The notes below the pieces were generated by a model that saw only the letters and a program-made list of their open reading frames with translations, did no database searches and was not told where the DNA came from. Positions 43,450 to 54,348 of a DNA stretch of 64,000 nt are shown piece by piece. The stretch comes from Daucus carota subsp. sativus (taxonomy: Eukaryota > Streptophyta > Magnoliopsida > Apiales > Apiaceae): positions 1,640,501 to 1,704,500 of the forward strand of contig NC_030387.2 in the NCBI RefSeq assembly GCF_001625215.2, written 5' to 3'. Both the position numbers and the translations under genes were made by a program. Positions within the stretch are counted from its first letter, which is position 1; the number at the start of each line of letters is the position of its first letter.

Positions 43450-43730
43450 CTCCCTCCGTCCCACCCATTTCTTATCGAATGGGTTGGGCACGGAGGTTAA
43501 GAAATATGTATAAAGTATTTGAAAATAGAAAGAAAAGTGGGTGAAGTGGTAGGACCCATTAATTTTTAATATATAAAAAAAAGATAGTGGAGTAAAAGTA
43601 GTGTGAAAAGGAAAGAAAAGTGGAGAAATAGTGGGACCCATTGACTATTTTTAGTAAGTTTTGAAATGTAAAGAATTGGGTGGGACACCCCAAAAAGAAA
43701 AGTGTAAAGAAATGGGTGGGACGGAGGGAG
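43450..43730. mobile_element. complete Stowaway MITE
   Basis: CTCCCTCCGTCCCACCCATT at the left and AATGGGTGGGACGGAGGGAG at the right, a perfect 20-bp inverted repeat, flanked by TA on both sides. Inside are AAGTGGGTGAAGTGGTAGG and GGGACACCCCAAAAAG. The 65-codon minus-strand frame inside is repeat sequence. Confidence 0.9.
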
Positions 43731-43732
43731 TA

Positions 43733-44899
43733 TATATCTGGATGATGTGGCCCATAATTCTTATATGCTTTTAAGATACGAGAATATTACTACTACAAGA
43801 TTTGTTCCGAAGTTGTCAAATTTTAAAAGGATGATACAAACTTTTAAAATCAAAACTTTTACGGTAGGTAGGAAAGGATCTTTAATAAAATATCCCTGGC
43901 TTGTGTGGCAAATAGAATTAAAGAATAGAATAACTTGCACAAAGGGGCAAAAACATTTGCGTGTACTGCACCAAGTTTAACTAGGATGAATGATCATCTC
44001 AAGTTACAGAATGATGTTTGATGAAAGACATGTGGTTCTTCCAAATTTATCCACACAAAAAATTTAGATTATTTTCGGGCTTATAAGTTAAAATTGATAT
44101 CTTGATTCTAAAAGTTTTTTGGTACTTTTTTCGAGTTATAAGTGGGATAATGAGAAACCTTTAGCTTCAGAATGATGCTGTTTCATTCCTTGCAGCAACT
44201 CTTACTTTGGTACTGGCATATTTTCACCAAGAAAGCTGCATTTTGCAAAACTAATAACATGTTAATGATTTTTTTTCCGCTTAACGCACATTTCAAAGCG
44301 TGCGATAAATAAAGTATAGTTTCATAATTTATTTTCCAAACTATTTTTTAACTAAAATTTGAAATATTAATTCCTATGAAGAAGGAAATTAAAATAATAT
44401 ATGAAACCATAAGCCTTAAAATACGTGAAAAGAATTTAGAGTTTAATACAAACGACTTGATGGATGCAGAGTTTCTGATTTAAATACCTCCTTTCCTATG
44501 GTGATTCGGCTCTCGCTGCTCCAAAATTGAGAAGTGAGATTTAAAAGGAACAACTATCTTTCAAACACTTATCATCTATGATAAAGAATTTCAACCTCGT
44601 GAAATATACAAGTTTCTTACAGATTCACAGCTCTCCCGTAAACAATATGATGGAACGGACAACTGCAAAATTTCCACAAGCTTAGTGAACCAAACCTAAC
44701 AGCTACTGCTTTGCTAGACTAATGATCTAATATGTCAATTAATATCCGTAAAACTTGAGCTTCAAAGGTGTTGCAGACTTGCAGCCTCGCAAGTTGAAAC
44801 AAGCAATTGCATAACAACTGGATGCTAATTAAAGCTCTCATACTAGAAACAAAATTCAGGATATCGGCTGAATGTAAAATTGGGATGCTATTATATTAT
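43733..44899. other. intergenic sequence, no gene seen
   Basis: A 77-codon frame at 43747-43980 has no recognisable domain. The segment has moderate complexity, but no exon structure or repeat ends were found. Confidence 0.35.
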
Positions 44900-45402
44900 C
44901 GGGTTTTATATCAGATGAGCCACTCATTACGTCCAAAAATTTCAACTAGACCACTCATTAAAAACCCATATCATTTAGACCACTAAATTGAGTATATATC
45001 ATTCTGTTTGATGATGTAATGGTAATTGACAGAAAATGTTAAAATTTTAAATTTGTGTCCCAATTCAAAGTTGACATATTCATCAATATTGCTTCCGGCA
45101 TGACGTCTAGAAAGAAAAGATAAATTAAATAGATTAATCGGCCAACCTAATAAAAAAGTGTAAGTAGATTAAAAATCCTAATTAAACTATACATTCGGGA
45201 TAAAATGAATTTAGGAGCTCATAAACCCTCAAGTTTGAATTGGGACAGAAAATTTAAAAACTTAATGTTCTCCGTCAATTACCATGACGTCATCAAATGA
45301 GATGATATATATACTCAATTTAGTGGTTTTAATGATATGGTTTTTCAATGGATGGTTTAGGTGAGATTTTTGGACGAGTGATCTCTTTGATATAAAACCC
45401 TG
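44900..45402. mobile_element. foldback MITE with about 170-bp inverted arms
   Basis: The left arm begins CGGGTTTTATATCAGATGAG and the right arm ends TTTGATATAAAACCCTG. The arms continue with CCACTAAATTGAGTATATAT, GATGATGT…ATGGTAATTGAC and CCCAATTCAAA, each seen again inverted at 45230-45360. The spacer is about 150 bp. Such long imperfect arms are typical of Mutator-derived MITEs. CTATTAT occurs near both borders, but the exact target duplication is unclear. Confidence 0.75.
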
Positions 45403-46019
45403 CTATTATCTGGCACAAAAAGGCATTGATTAAGAACAAACTCACCTTAAAATTTCACTAGGCCAGGTACCTTAGCGCTTCTTCAGAACATCAGCCTGAG
45501 TACATATGGTCATTTTCAATCTTCTAAATAGCTCAAGAAATTCTTAGTGAAGTTTTTGCTGCCTCAAGATACCATTAGCCTGAGAATACATTTGCTTATT
45601 CGCAATTTTGTCAATATTAAGAACTCTTGGTAAAGTTTTTTCTGCTTGTTGTGGATCTTTTAAGTTTGTTGACAAAATTATCTTCAACAGGAAGTTTAAG
45701 AAAGTCATTTGCATCCTGCAACAAAAATTTAATTAAAAAATTTTGAATGAAACTGAGCAGGAACAAAAACATCATATTAATAATGGGGTCTGCACCCTTT
45801 ACATTGCGAAACCCATCTAAATAGCATGCACTATCAATCCAAGATTCATTTGTATGAACTCAATGGACTCGGTGAACTCAATGTGACAAATTACCTGACT
45901 TAAGTTAGCGTTGATAAGAGATTGCAACTGTAAAGATAACTCCTCAAATATTTTCTTTTTGGTATGGCACTCCGTTAAAATCTTCCTCTTAACAAAAAAA
46001 AAAAAGAGATTTTTTAGAG
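45403..46019 (-). other. possible decayed exons, unassigned
   Basis: On the minus strand the frames ELSLQLQSLINANL (about 45945-45900) and, after an acceptor-like TTGCAG at 45717, DANDFLKLPVEDNFVNKLKR look protein-like. A related second stretch with TCAGGCTRATG occurs at about 45495. Stops interrupt both. I cannot name the gene; it may be a relic of a gene lost here. Confidence 0.25.
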
Positions 46020-46233
46020 CAACATGAGCTTTCTGGTATTAATGTGATCATGTTTCATGCCTCTGTTCTGTTCAAGTCACCAGGCTTTGGAGACGGCGCC
46101 TCCCTCACGGCTTTGTGAATTGTGATCATTGGCTCTATCAATGTCTCAGCACATTGGTGTCAGTTCTTACAGTTGACAGGGTTGGTAGAAGGATATTGTT
46201 TCTACAAGGCTGCGTCCACATGCGTTTGCCAGG
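46020..46233 (+). pseudogene. STP sugar transporter exon 3 fragment
   Basis: The segment matches the end of exon 3 of the intact STP gene (47860-48070) almost base for base in places: ATTAATGTGATCATGTT, TCTGTTCAAG, CAGGCTTTGG, GCCTCCCTCA, AGAAGGATATTGTTTCT and TTTGCCAGG. It has frameshifts and an in-frame TGA (CTTTGTGAATTG), and no other exons are nearby. It is a partial, dead duplicate lying about 0.7 kb upstream of the live gene, in the same orientation. Confidence 0.9.
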
Positions 46234-46774
46234 GCCTCTGGATAAATATAGTCCTGAAATCTCTATTTTATATTGCAGAATTAGTAAGCTTGATAAAAAA
46301 AACATTTATACGCCATGTCAAACATGCATTTACAAATTATATGGTGACTCTTTATATTTGGAAGGGAGCAATTATGTATGCACTTTTTATAGATTAAAGA
46401 CTTCTATTAGTCTTGCTAAATAATTTTGTCCTAAAATTGTTGCATGATATAAACAAATTTCTTCTGTTATGTTATTTTCTTCCCTTCTAATATAAGGTGG
46501 ATCGTTATGCATATATAGGACCTATCATAATCTTGTCAATCCTCTATATATGCATGGATAACTTATCATAATCCTATATTTAACAAAGAATTTATTGATC
46601 ATATCTATATACAGCTCAAAATCTGAAAATGTTATAGCTTAATAAAGCCTATGTAAATTAAGCCTTGCTTGGCACCATCAGGCATCTCAATAAATTCCCC
46701 GAAGCAGACACAGAAAAGAACAAACCAAATTTCTGTAAATACACAGCAAGACTTAGCTGGGTTGCTACAGAAAA
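46234..46774. other. upstream region of the STP gene
   Basis: AT-rich. A TATA-like CTATATACAG at about 46605-46614 lies 160 bp before the start codon and could be the promoter. No other gene is seen. Confidence 0.4.
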
Positions 46775-48623
46775 ATGGCAGGTGGAGGAGTTGCTGCTGA
46801 TTCTGGTGGAAAACGTTATGAATCCCATGTCAATGGCTTTGTGATCATGACATGCATTGTTGCAGCCACCGGTGGTCTTATGTTCGGTTATGATATTGGC
46901 ATTTCAGGTATGTTTATTGATAAGAGTTTAATTACTTGTCTACCTGTTTTGTTTTAGTCATGAATTATGGAGCAATCAGATGTTAAATTATAATTTTATG
47001 TTTTGTTTGTGAATTTTGCAGGAGGAGTCACATCTATGGATGAATTTCTGTTGAAGTTTTTTCCAACAGTGTACAAAAAGTCCAAAGATGAATCCGGGGA
47101 TACTAATCAGTACTGCAAATTTGATAGCCAGCTGCTCACATTGTTCACGTCTTCGCTCTACCTAGCAGCACTTGTAGCTTCCTTCATAGCCTCAATAGTT
47201 AACAGAAATTATGGTCGAAAAATAACCATGTTTGTGGGAGGGATTTTGTTCCTTGCTGGTTCTTTCATTAATGGATTTGCCCAGGATGTTCCCATGCTTA
47301 TAATTGGCCGCCTATTGCTTGGCGCTGGTGTTGGATTTGCTAACCAGGTTTGTATTTATATGCATATGTACTTTAGTGCTACCATATGTTGTACAAGTTC
47401 CATAAGAAAAGTTTTAACAAGAAGGCCTTTCACATATGCAGTCTATTCCGCTATATCTTTCTGAAATGGCACCACCACAAATAAGGGGAGCCCTCAATAT
47501 TGCTTTCCAACTGGCCATCACAGCAGGAATATTGATAGCAAACTTATTGAACTACGGATTTGCAAAGATGGAACACAATGGTTGGAGATGGTCCTTGGGC
47601 TTAGCAGCCGTGCCTGCACTTATTATGACCATGGGAGCCATCTTTCTTCCAGACACTCCCAATTCCTTTATTCAGAGAGGCCACAATGACAAGGCAAGGC
47701 AGGTTCTGCAGAAAATCCGAGGCACTAAGAATGTCAATGAGGAGTTTGAAGATCTTTTGGAAGCCAACGAAGTTGCAAAACTAGTAACTCATCCATGGAG
47801 GAACATTCTTCGAATGCAATACAGGCCTCAGCTAGTCATCACGCTCTTAATTGCATTTTTCCAGCAGCTTACTGGCATTAATGTGATCATGTTCTACGCC
47901 CCGGTTCTGTTCAAGACATTAGGCTTTGGTGATGATGCCTCCCTCATGGCGGCTGTAATCACTGGCCTTGTCAATGTCTTTAGTACATTGGTGTCACTCT
48001 TCACAGTCGACAGGATTGGCAGAAGGATATTGTTTCTTCAAGGCGGAGTCCAAATGATTATTTGCCAGGTCGGTTTTAAAAATTCATAAATTCATGTTCC
48101 ACAACACCAAAAAAATAGCTTAAATTAATTAATGTATAAAATTTTCAAATTGCAGATAGTCGTTGGTAGCATGATAGGCGCAGAATTTGGAACGTCAGGG
48201 CAAGGCAATTTCAGCACTTCTGCAGGCAATGTGACTGTCCTATTCATATGCTTATACGTGGCTGGATTCGCCTGGTCTTGGGGTCCATTGGCCTGGCTAG
48301 TCCCTAGTGAAATCTTCCCACTCGAAATCCGATCAGCTGGTCAATCCATCAATGTATCAGTAAACATGCTGTTCACCTTCATCATTGGCCAGGTCTTCCT
48401 CACCTTGCTCTGCCACATGAAGTTCACCTTGTTCTACTTCTTCGGAGGATGTGTCATCATAATGACCATCTTCGTCTACTTCTTTGTGCCCGAAACCAAG
48501 AACATCCCAATTGAGGAGATGAACAAAGTGTGGAAGACACATTGGTTCTGGTCCAAGTTCATTCCTGATAATGCTGCTTCCCATGGCCACCGCAAGGGCA
48601 AGACATACACTCCTTTAGTTTAA
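46775..48623 (+). CDS. STP-type monosaccharide/H+ symporter
   Basis: Four exons: 46775-46907, 47022-47347, 47442-48068 and 48156-48623, in frame to 517 aa, the usual STP length. Family marks are [20 protein letters not shown] (helix 1), the Cys-containing lid region ([19 protein letters not shown]), [94 protein letters not shown] and [11 protein letters not shown]. Twelve membrane helices are expected. STPs move glucose, galactose or other hexoses with protons across the plasma membrane into the cell. In the Arabidopsis block the matching gene is STP11 (At5g23270), which is pollen-tube specific; orthology is inferred from position. A decayed copy of exon 3 lies upstream. The start ATG follows an A-rich leader. 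Confidence 0.95.
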
Positions 48624-49033
48624 GGATATGTGTAAACAAAATGTATAGGCTCAGGATGGTGAAGTGCACAGTGCACACTCTGTAAATTTACCTCCAGAAA
48701 TCTGACCATCTCAGTTCAGCTCTCTACCAGCTTGTTGATTTGCCAAAAATAATACAAATTACAAGTTTAACAGGAACTCATTTATATCAATTATTATCCT
48801 AAATAATTATCACATAAATGAGCAGATAATCACATAAAATCATGGCAATCAAATGATACTAATTATCAAATAAAATACTAGGTGCAGTTGTAATTTCACG
48901 TTTTGTAAAAATATAGACATTTAAAATACTTGTGAACTTACCAACAAATTACAGTTATTTATCATCTTATTAATTAGACAGATTTAACATATCAAGTTCA
49001 CCCACCACTCTAGAGAAAGTGTATTCTTAATAG
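48624..49033. other. 3' region of STP, intergenic
   Basis: AT-rich, with the STP 3' UTR in the first about 200 bp. No F-box coding region is found here for the ORF that follows. Confidence 0.45.
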
Positions 49034-49954
49034 TGTTTTTCTTGTTTACCCCTTAATCCCCCCATTCCAATTACTGCCACAACTTTCTGCTCTGTTATTG
49101 GTTCGTGCAACGGTTTGATTTGTGTTGCTGTTTGGTATGATCATACTGCTAATGCCGAAACTCCTGATTTTTCATTACTATTATGGAATCCGGTTATTAG
49201 ACAATGTAGGTTTCTCCCTAAACATCAGTCTACTTGTAAGCCCGATGTTCTGGAATTTGGTTATGTCCCCGAAATTAATGATTATGTGATTGTAAAAGTT
49301 GGATCTCCGGGATTCGATATTGAGGTCTACAAGATGAGGGCCGATTCTTGGACAACTATTCATTGCAATTATTTTGCTGGTGTTGATTCCATTCCGACTG
49401 TCTATCGAGTTCGGACTCCTGTCTTCTTGAATGGATCTTTTCATTGGGCCACCAAAAGGAGCAAATGGCACAGAACAAATGAGACCGACTATATTGTGTA
49501 CTATAAAGTTAAAGATGAGAAGGTAGGAATTATGAATGTCTTTGATAATTATAGTGCTATTTTTGATATAGTGGTGGATGATGATGAGAGATCTTTTGAT
49601 GATTGGAAACTTTCGGTGATAGATGAAAGATTAGCCATGATACATTGGTGCGGGGAACGAGGGAACTTATTCGAAGTATGGGTGATGAATGATTATGGTA
49701 TTGATAATTCCTGGACTCGCCTCTTTCAAATTGCTGATACTTTGTGTAGTTATGTAAATCCCATGGGTTATTGGACTAATGGATTGATGTTACTTGACCG
49801 GACAGCATGTTTGAAGAGGGGCTTTGATCAGTTGCAGGTGTTTTTCTTTTATGATGTTGAAACTAGATCCTTGAAGAAAATTCCGCTGGATCATTCAACG
49901 GGGTATATTAATGGTTTTTCAAGTTTTGTAGAAACTCTGGTTCCCGTGAGATAG
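49034..49954 (+). pseudogene. F-box-associated (FBA) ORF lacking its F-box and start codon
   Basis: The frame is open from 49034 (just after TAA TAG) to a stop at 49954. It reads SVIGSCNGLICVAVWYD…SLLLWNPVIRQCRFLP…EFGYVPEINDYVIVKV…VFLNGSFHWATKR…FDIVVDDDER and later SWTRLF…LMLLDR…FFYDVETRSLKKI. This is the standard plant F-box-associated interaction domain type 1 that follows the N-terminal F-box in SCF substrate receptors. No ATG occurs in frame before the middle of the domain, and no F-box is encoded upstream up to the STP gene. About 100 N-terminal residues are missing, so it is probably a 5'-truncated copy, although the 300 or so remaining codons have no stop, which suggests recent origin. 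A distant first exon cannot be excluded. Confidence 0.75.
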
Positions 49955-50215
49955 TTATTTTTTTTGTTTGTGTTAGTTATTGATCGGAGCAGTTTCACCC
50001 TGTTCTAAACTTGTTCAACCATGTTCTATATATTTGATAGGCTCTACTATGCCCCTACTCCAGTAAGGTGTTATCTTTAGGTGGGATGGTCATGTTTTAG
50101 GCATTTTGAGGAGTGACATTTTTGTTTAAAAAGTTATGGGATTATATATTTTATTTTTTGTTATGGTTGTTATAAAGCTCTTGGGGCAGTGATTTTTTTA
50201 TTTTTTTGCTAAAGT

Positions 50216-50680
50216 TAAATTTTATAGAAGAACAAGAATATACAAGATCAGGGGCATATGCTGCACAGAAGAGTAAGAACTCACCTAAAAGCTAAATGAC
50301 TAACCATCAGACTACGTTAACAGAGCAACATAAACTACATCTAATATAGCAGAGCTAATAGAGCAACATTTTTTCTTGTAGCTACTTTGAAAGCATTACA
50401 TGTGAACAATTTTTCACCAACCATTCTAAAAACCAACCGTCTAATTTGATGGGGAAACCTCACATGACCTGGCGTATGCATCCTATCATTCCTCTCCACT
50501 GAATAATGCGCAAATTTCAGAGCATCATGACGCAAATTGAGTATTTTTCTAACACACCAAGCAGCATTACGGGGCACATCCATGGTCCAGAAAGGCTTTG
50601 CTCTTATCACAAAACAACGAAACCATTTTACCCACAGTGACTGATTCGTCGTTCTTCAATAACCCAAGATTTGTCAATGT
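50216..50680 (-). pseudogene. LINE reverse-transcriptase C-terminal fragment (zf-RVT region)
   Basis: The minus strand reads QSLWVKWFRCFVIRAKPFWT and then NAAWCVRKILNLR. In plant non-LTR retrotransposons the zinc-binding region after the reverse transcriptase has WVKWVxxYxLxxxxFW…xxxSWxWRKLLxLR, so the match is good. The rest (HTPGHVRFPHQ, FTCNAFKVATRKNVALLALL) is decayed. Only this short tail is present. Confidence 0.6.
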
Positions 50681-50689
50681 ATTTATTCT

Positions 50690-51120
50690 GATTAATGTTG
50701 TGTGGTGTTGCAGTTGAATCATGCAAGATAGTTTTTGTTCTGTTGCATGAATCATTGTCTGAAATTTCAAATTGGCATTTCATATTTATAACGATACTGA
50801 AAGTTCCAATTTTATATTTTCGTTGATCTTAAATTTGCTGAGATTTATCTATTAGTGTTGAGAAGCAATTTATCCACTTTTTATCTTTCTGCTTTAAAAC
50901 GTGTACTATATTTGCTCTCTTTATCGTTCTATATTCCATTTAGCTTTTGTATTAATTTTTAGCTTGTATACTTTTTGATGGATTAATGATTTTGGTGTCC
51001 GGATTAATTATCAACCTTGAAAATTTAGATTTTTTTTTCTTTTTAGAACCCTAATTTATTATAGAAGTGATGTAGAGCAAGCTGCAATAGAATATTAGTG
51101 ACATGTTTTGAAAGATTGGG
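50690..51120. other. AT-rich sequence, no gene seen
   Basis: No exon or repeat structure was recognised. Confidence 0.35.
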
Positions 51121-53140
51121 ATTTCCAGGTTTGTATTCATGTGTATTTGGATTTTACCTCTCCAGGCAGCACCCCACCTTAAGGTCAAGAGTCGGATGGA
51201 CCAGACATGTCAAATATTGGTGGACAGGGTCTGGGAAAAATCATCTTTGGCGACAATGCAAAAGTTTGACATGGACCAAGATGTTCTGGCGCCAAAACAT
51301 CCAAAGAGGTATAACGATATATCTTAAAGCTTTCCTTGATGTTGTGCAATTAACTGTAGTTTTAGTCATGTCATCTCTTTCAGATTTTTGATTAAAATTC
51401 CACAAATTCAGATTAGACATTGATATACTGACTAATTATTTACTACATTATACATCTAACTCAGATTGGAAAGTGGCTTACTATATGAATAATGTTTTTA
51501 TTCTGAGAACGGTCTGCAAAATTCTGAATTAGTTGAGTTGACCTGGCACTGTTAATGAAAGCACTCACGTCTTTCAGCTAAGCCTTTTCTTCTGTGTAAC
51601 CTCTTCTGTGTAACCTAATTAAATTTACTTCTATTCGTGTCACTTGAAAAAATAATCACTTCTAATATATAAGTTGAATAAAATCAAGCAAGTGACAATT
51701 TTATCCTTAATTTGTTGTGACATGTAAAATATTAATTCGTTGTGCTTAAATGAAGCTTTGTTGTGTACACCGATAGATAGTCTATGTTTTTTTTTCTTAT
51801 CTAGGAATCAAGATAGTGACAGATTGAGAAGTCACAGAAGAGAAGAATTTATAGACAAATCGATATTGTATTGGGGAAGTTGGTTACATAACAGTTCTTA
51901 TCCTCGTTATTTTGTAGTGGCTCTGTGGCTGTAATGTATTAGATACCTATTGTGTATTGATTGATTTCTTTATAGGCTGTCTTACATATTTGTTGGTACT
52001 AATCTCCAGGATCCGGAACTTGATAAATATGTTGCCGAGTTCCTGAAATCCAGCAATTTCTTGGTGGAGGAGGATTGTTCGAAACGTATTATAATACTGT
52101 GCTCGAGCCTAAAACCGAAAGTAAGGTCTTCTGTTTATTTGTCTAAGAATTTGGATCCGCATTTGACCACCTCAATTGAGAAGCTACGGACGGCCGTTGT
52201 AGATATATATTTTGTGACTGAAGGTCAAAGAATGTCCAACTCTATTTTATTATTTATACGCAATGTAGTACAATTTGAATATTGAAAGTTGAGGAAACTA
52301 ATGACAAACAGGCCGAGGATTGGCTGATCTTTTAAGCTCTGAAGTTGCTTCGCGTCTTGTTAAGATCCTCGAAGAAATTGACCTTTTTGACATTCAGGTT
52401 TGCTGAGTGTTAATGCTGTGTACATTAAAAATTTGTTACAATCTTTTCTATATCAAGGACACAACAGTTTTGCACTTGTGTCAGTCTATGGCTGCTGGAA
52501 TTCTCTCGCGTTTAAGTTTTGACAAGTGCGGCAAAGTTATAAAAGAGGCAATTCCAGTCCTTTTGAAATATATATGCAGTGACGCGCCTCAAGTAGCAAC
52601 TCCGGTAATCTGTAGGAGTTTCCGAGTCAGTTTTCTTATCACTGTGAATGCAATGTAACTAGATTTGTTATCTAAATATGTAGGCTGCGTCAACATTGGC
52701 ACGTTTAGCTTATAAATCCTCCAAAGCGATAGAAGTTTCTTATCCATGAACTTTCAGAAATGAAACAAGTACGAAAACACTAGAGCTTTCACTATCAAAT
52801 ATATTATGACCGTGGGTTTATTCCTACTTCTACTTTTGCAGAAGCCAAATTTAACTAAAACTTTATTCATAAAAACTCTAATTAAGCCACCTGTCATGCA
52901 ATGCCTTGAGCAGAAAGTTTTACGTTCTTCGTTTAAGAAGTATCAGAAATGCTTTTGTTTTTGGACAAACATTGTGATAATGCCTCAGAAATGATCCTTG
53001 AAGTTGAGCAAGAAAGAAGTGGATGACTAATTGAGGCAGAAAAGTTAAGAGAGGTCACTACCCTAGGCAATGAAGTTGAGAAAGAAAGAGAAGTTGGCAA
53101 TGCTGAATTACACACACTCTCATTCAAAGAGCTAACATAA
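51121..53140 (+). pseudogene. exon remnants of an unrecognised helical-repeat protein
   Basis: Several exon-like stretches lie in order with plausible splice sites. They are AAPHLKVKSRMDQTCQILVD (from about 51165), then after CTCCAG at 52009 DPELDKYVAEFLKSSNFLVE…CSSLKPKV and further to FVTEGQ. Then come GLADLLSSEVASRLVKILEE (about 52315-52397), TTVLHLCQSMAAGILSRLSF…VLLKYICSDAPQVATP (about 52460-52605) and ASTLARLAYKSSKAIEVSYP, ending in TGA (about 52682-52750). The Leu/Ala-rich helices resemble ARM or HEAT repeats. A charged stretch at 53000-53130 (NEVEKEREVG) may be a coiled coil. I cannot name the gene. The reading frame cannot be followed through all pieces, and no start was found, so a decayed or fragmentary copy is likelier than a live gene. 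Confidence 0.4.
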
Positions 53141-53360
53141 ATATAAATATAAGTTATTCGTACAAAAATGAAAATAATTGTTACCTTCTATTGTAAGGAG
53201 TTTTATCATCCTGTGTGTTGATTTGTTGCTAAGCCCTATTCTATATTGTTAAGCATATCTCATCATATGTATAATTTACTGGTTGGTGTGGAAGGTGGTA
53301 GAAAATTAACAACATTTTGCTTTTCTTCAATTGGTCTCAGTTTATCTATTTATTTGCTAA

Positions 53361-53727
53361 GAGCATCTCTAAGAGGCTCTTCATTTAGACTCCTAACTTG
53401 AGATTTGAGGAGGGAGAAGCAAAATGTTGCTCCAAGAGACTCTTAAGTGGCTCTTAAATCTTAAGAGCCTCTTGTTTCTCTCTCCTCTCTCCTCAAAGTC
53501 CCACATGGCTCCCAACTTATTTTTTCACAATAAAAAAATCCTTCCCTCCAATCAACCTCCATCTTTCACTCTCTTTTGTTGTAGTGGAGCCCAATATATG
53601 AATAAAATATGAAATAGAGAAGAGATGTAGAGAGTATTGTTGGAGTTTACACTCTTAATTTTGTCCTAAATTACTAAGAACCGCATTTTTTATATTATAT
53701 TTAGGAGCCAGGCTCTTGGAGATGCTC
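53361..53727. mobile_element. Tourist-like MITE (GAGCATCTC family)
   Basis: It begins GAGCATCTCTAAGAGGCTCT and ends AGGCTCTTGGAGATGCTC, flanked by TAA (53358-53360 and 53728-53730). Inside, AAGAGACTCTTAAGTGGCTC and GAGCCTCTTG are mirrored. Ends and 3-bp target site match PIF/Harbinger MITEs. Confidence 0.85.
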
Positions 53728-53730
53728 TAA

Positions 53731-54348
53731 GTGTCTTTCTCTGTTACATATCTTTTTGGTGCATATTAACAACTAATATCCTTTCTAACTTTCTAACTCA
53801 AAATTTGGTACATATACTTTCTAACTCAAAATTTTACCTCATATTAACGGATATCAAATGTCTTGGGGATCTTATAAAAATTTAAATTAACAAAAAATGT
53901 TTCTAAAGTTAATTTTAGAAAAATTATATAAAGTCACAATCATTTTGTGTATAAAAATTGGACAAATTTCACGTCGATAATCTTTTTTAACCATGATATT
54001 GTGAGTATCATAGGACAAATTTTTTCCATATAAACAAAGATATATAAAATATGAAACATATGATTTAAAATTAATTGAAAAATATATTATCATATATTAA
54101 TATTAGAAAAATATTTACAGATAGATATATTTTTTACTTACATTAGTGATTTATTATATAAAAATGTTGTAAAATCTAATTTTTTTGAGAGCAAATACAA
54201 TTAATTGCTCAATATAATTTAATTCATCAATATTAAAAAAATATTAAAATTAAAATTATAGAGTTACCTTTGGCTCGTGTTGACGACCAGTAATAAGAAA
54301 AAGCAGACTTGTTAGAGCAGCAGAGAGAAAGAAGTCGGAGAGCGAGAA
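53731..54348. other. upstream region of prefoldin 5
   Basis: Strongly AT-rich up to about 54260, then a short mixed leader with GAGAGAAAGAAG just before the start codon. No other gene is seen. Confidence 0.5.

Noticed and set aside
46115-46423. Two overlapping plus-strand frames near the STP scrap
   Set aside because: Their first half is shifted-frame STP exon sequence; the rest is AT-rich with no domain.
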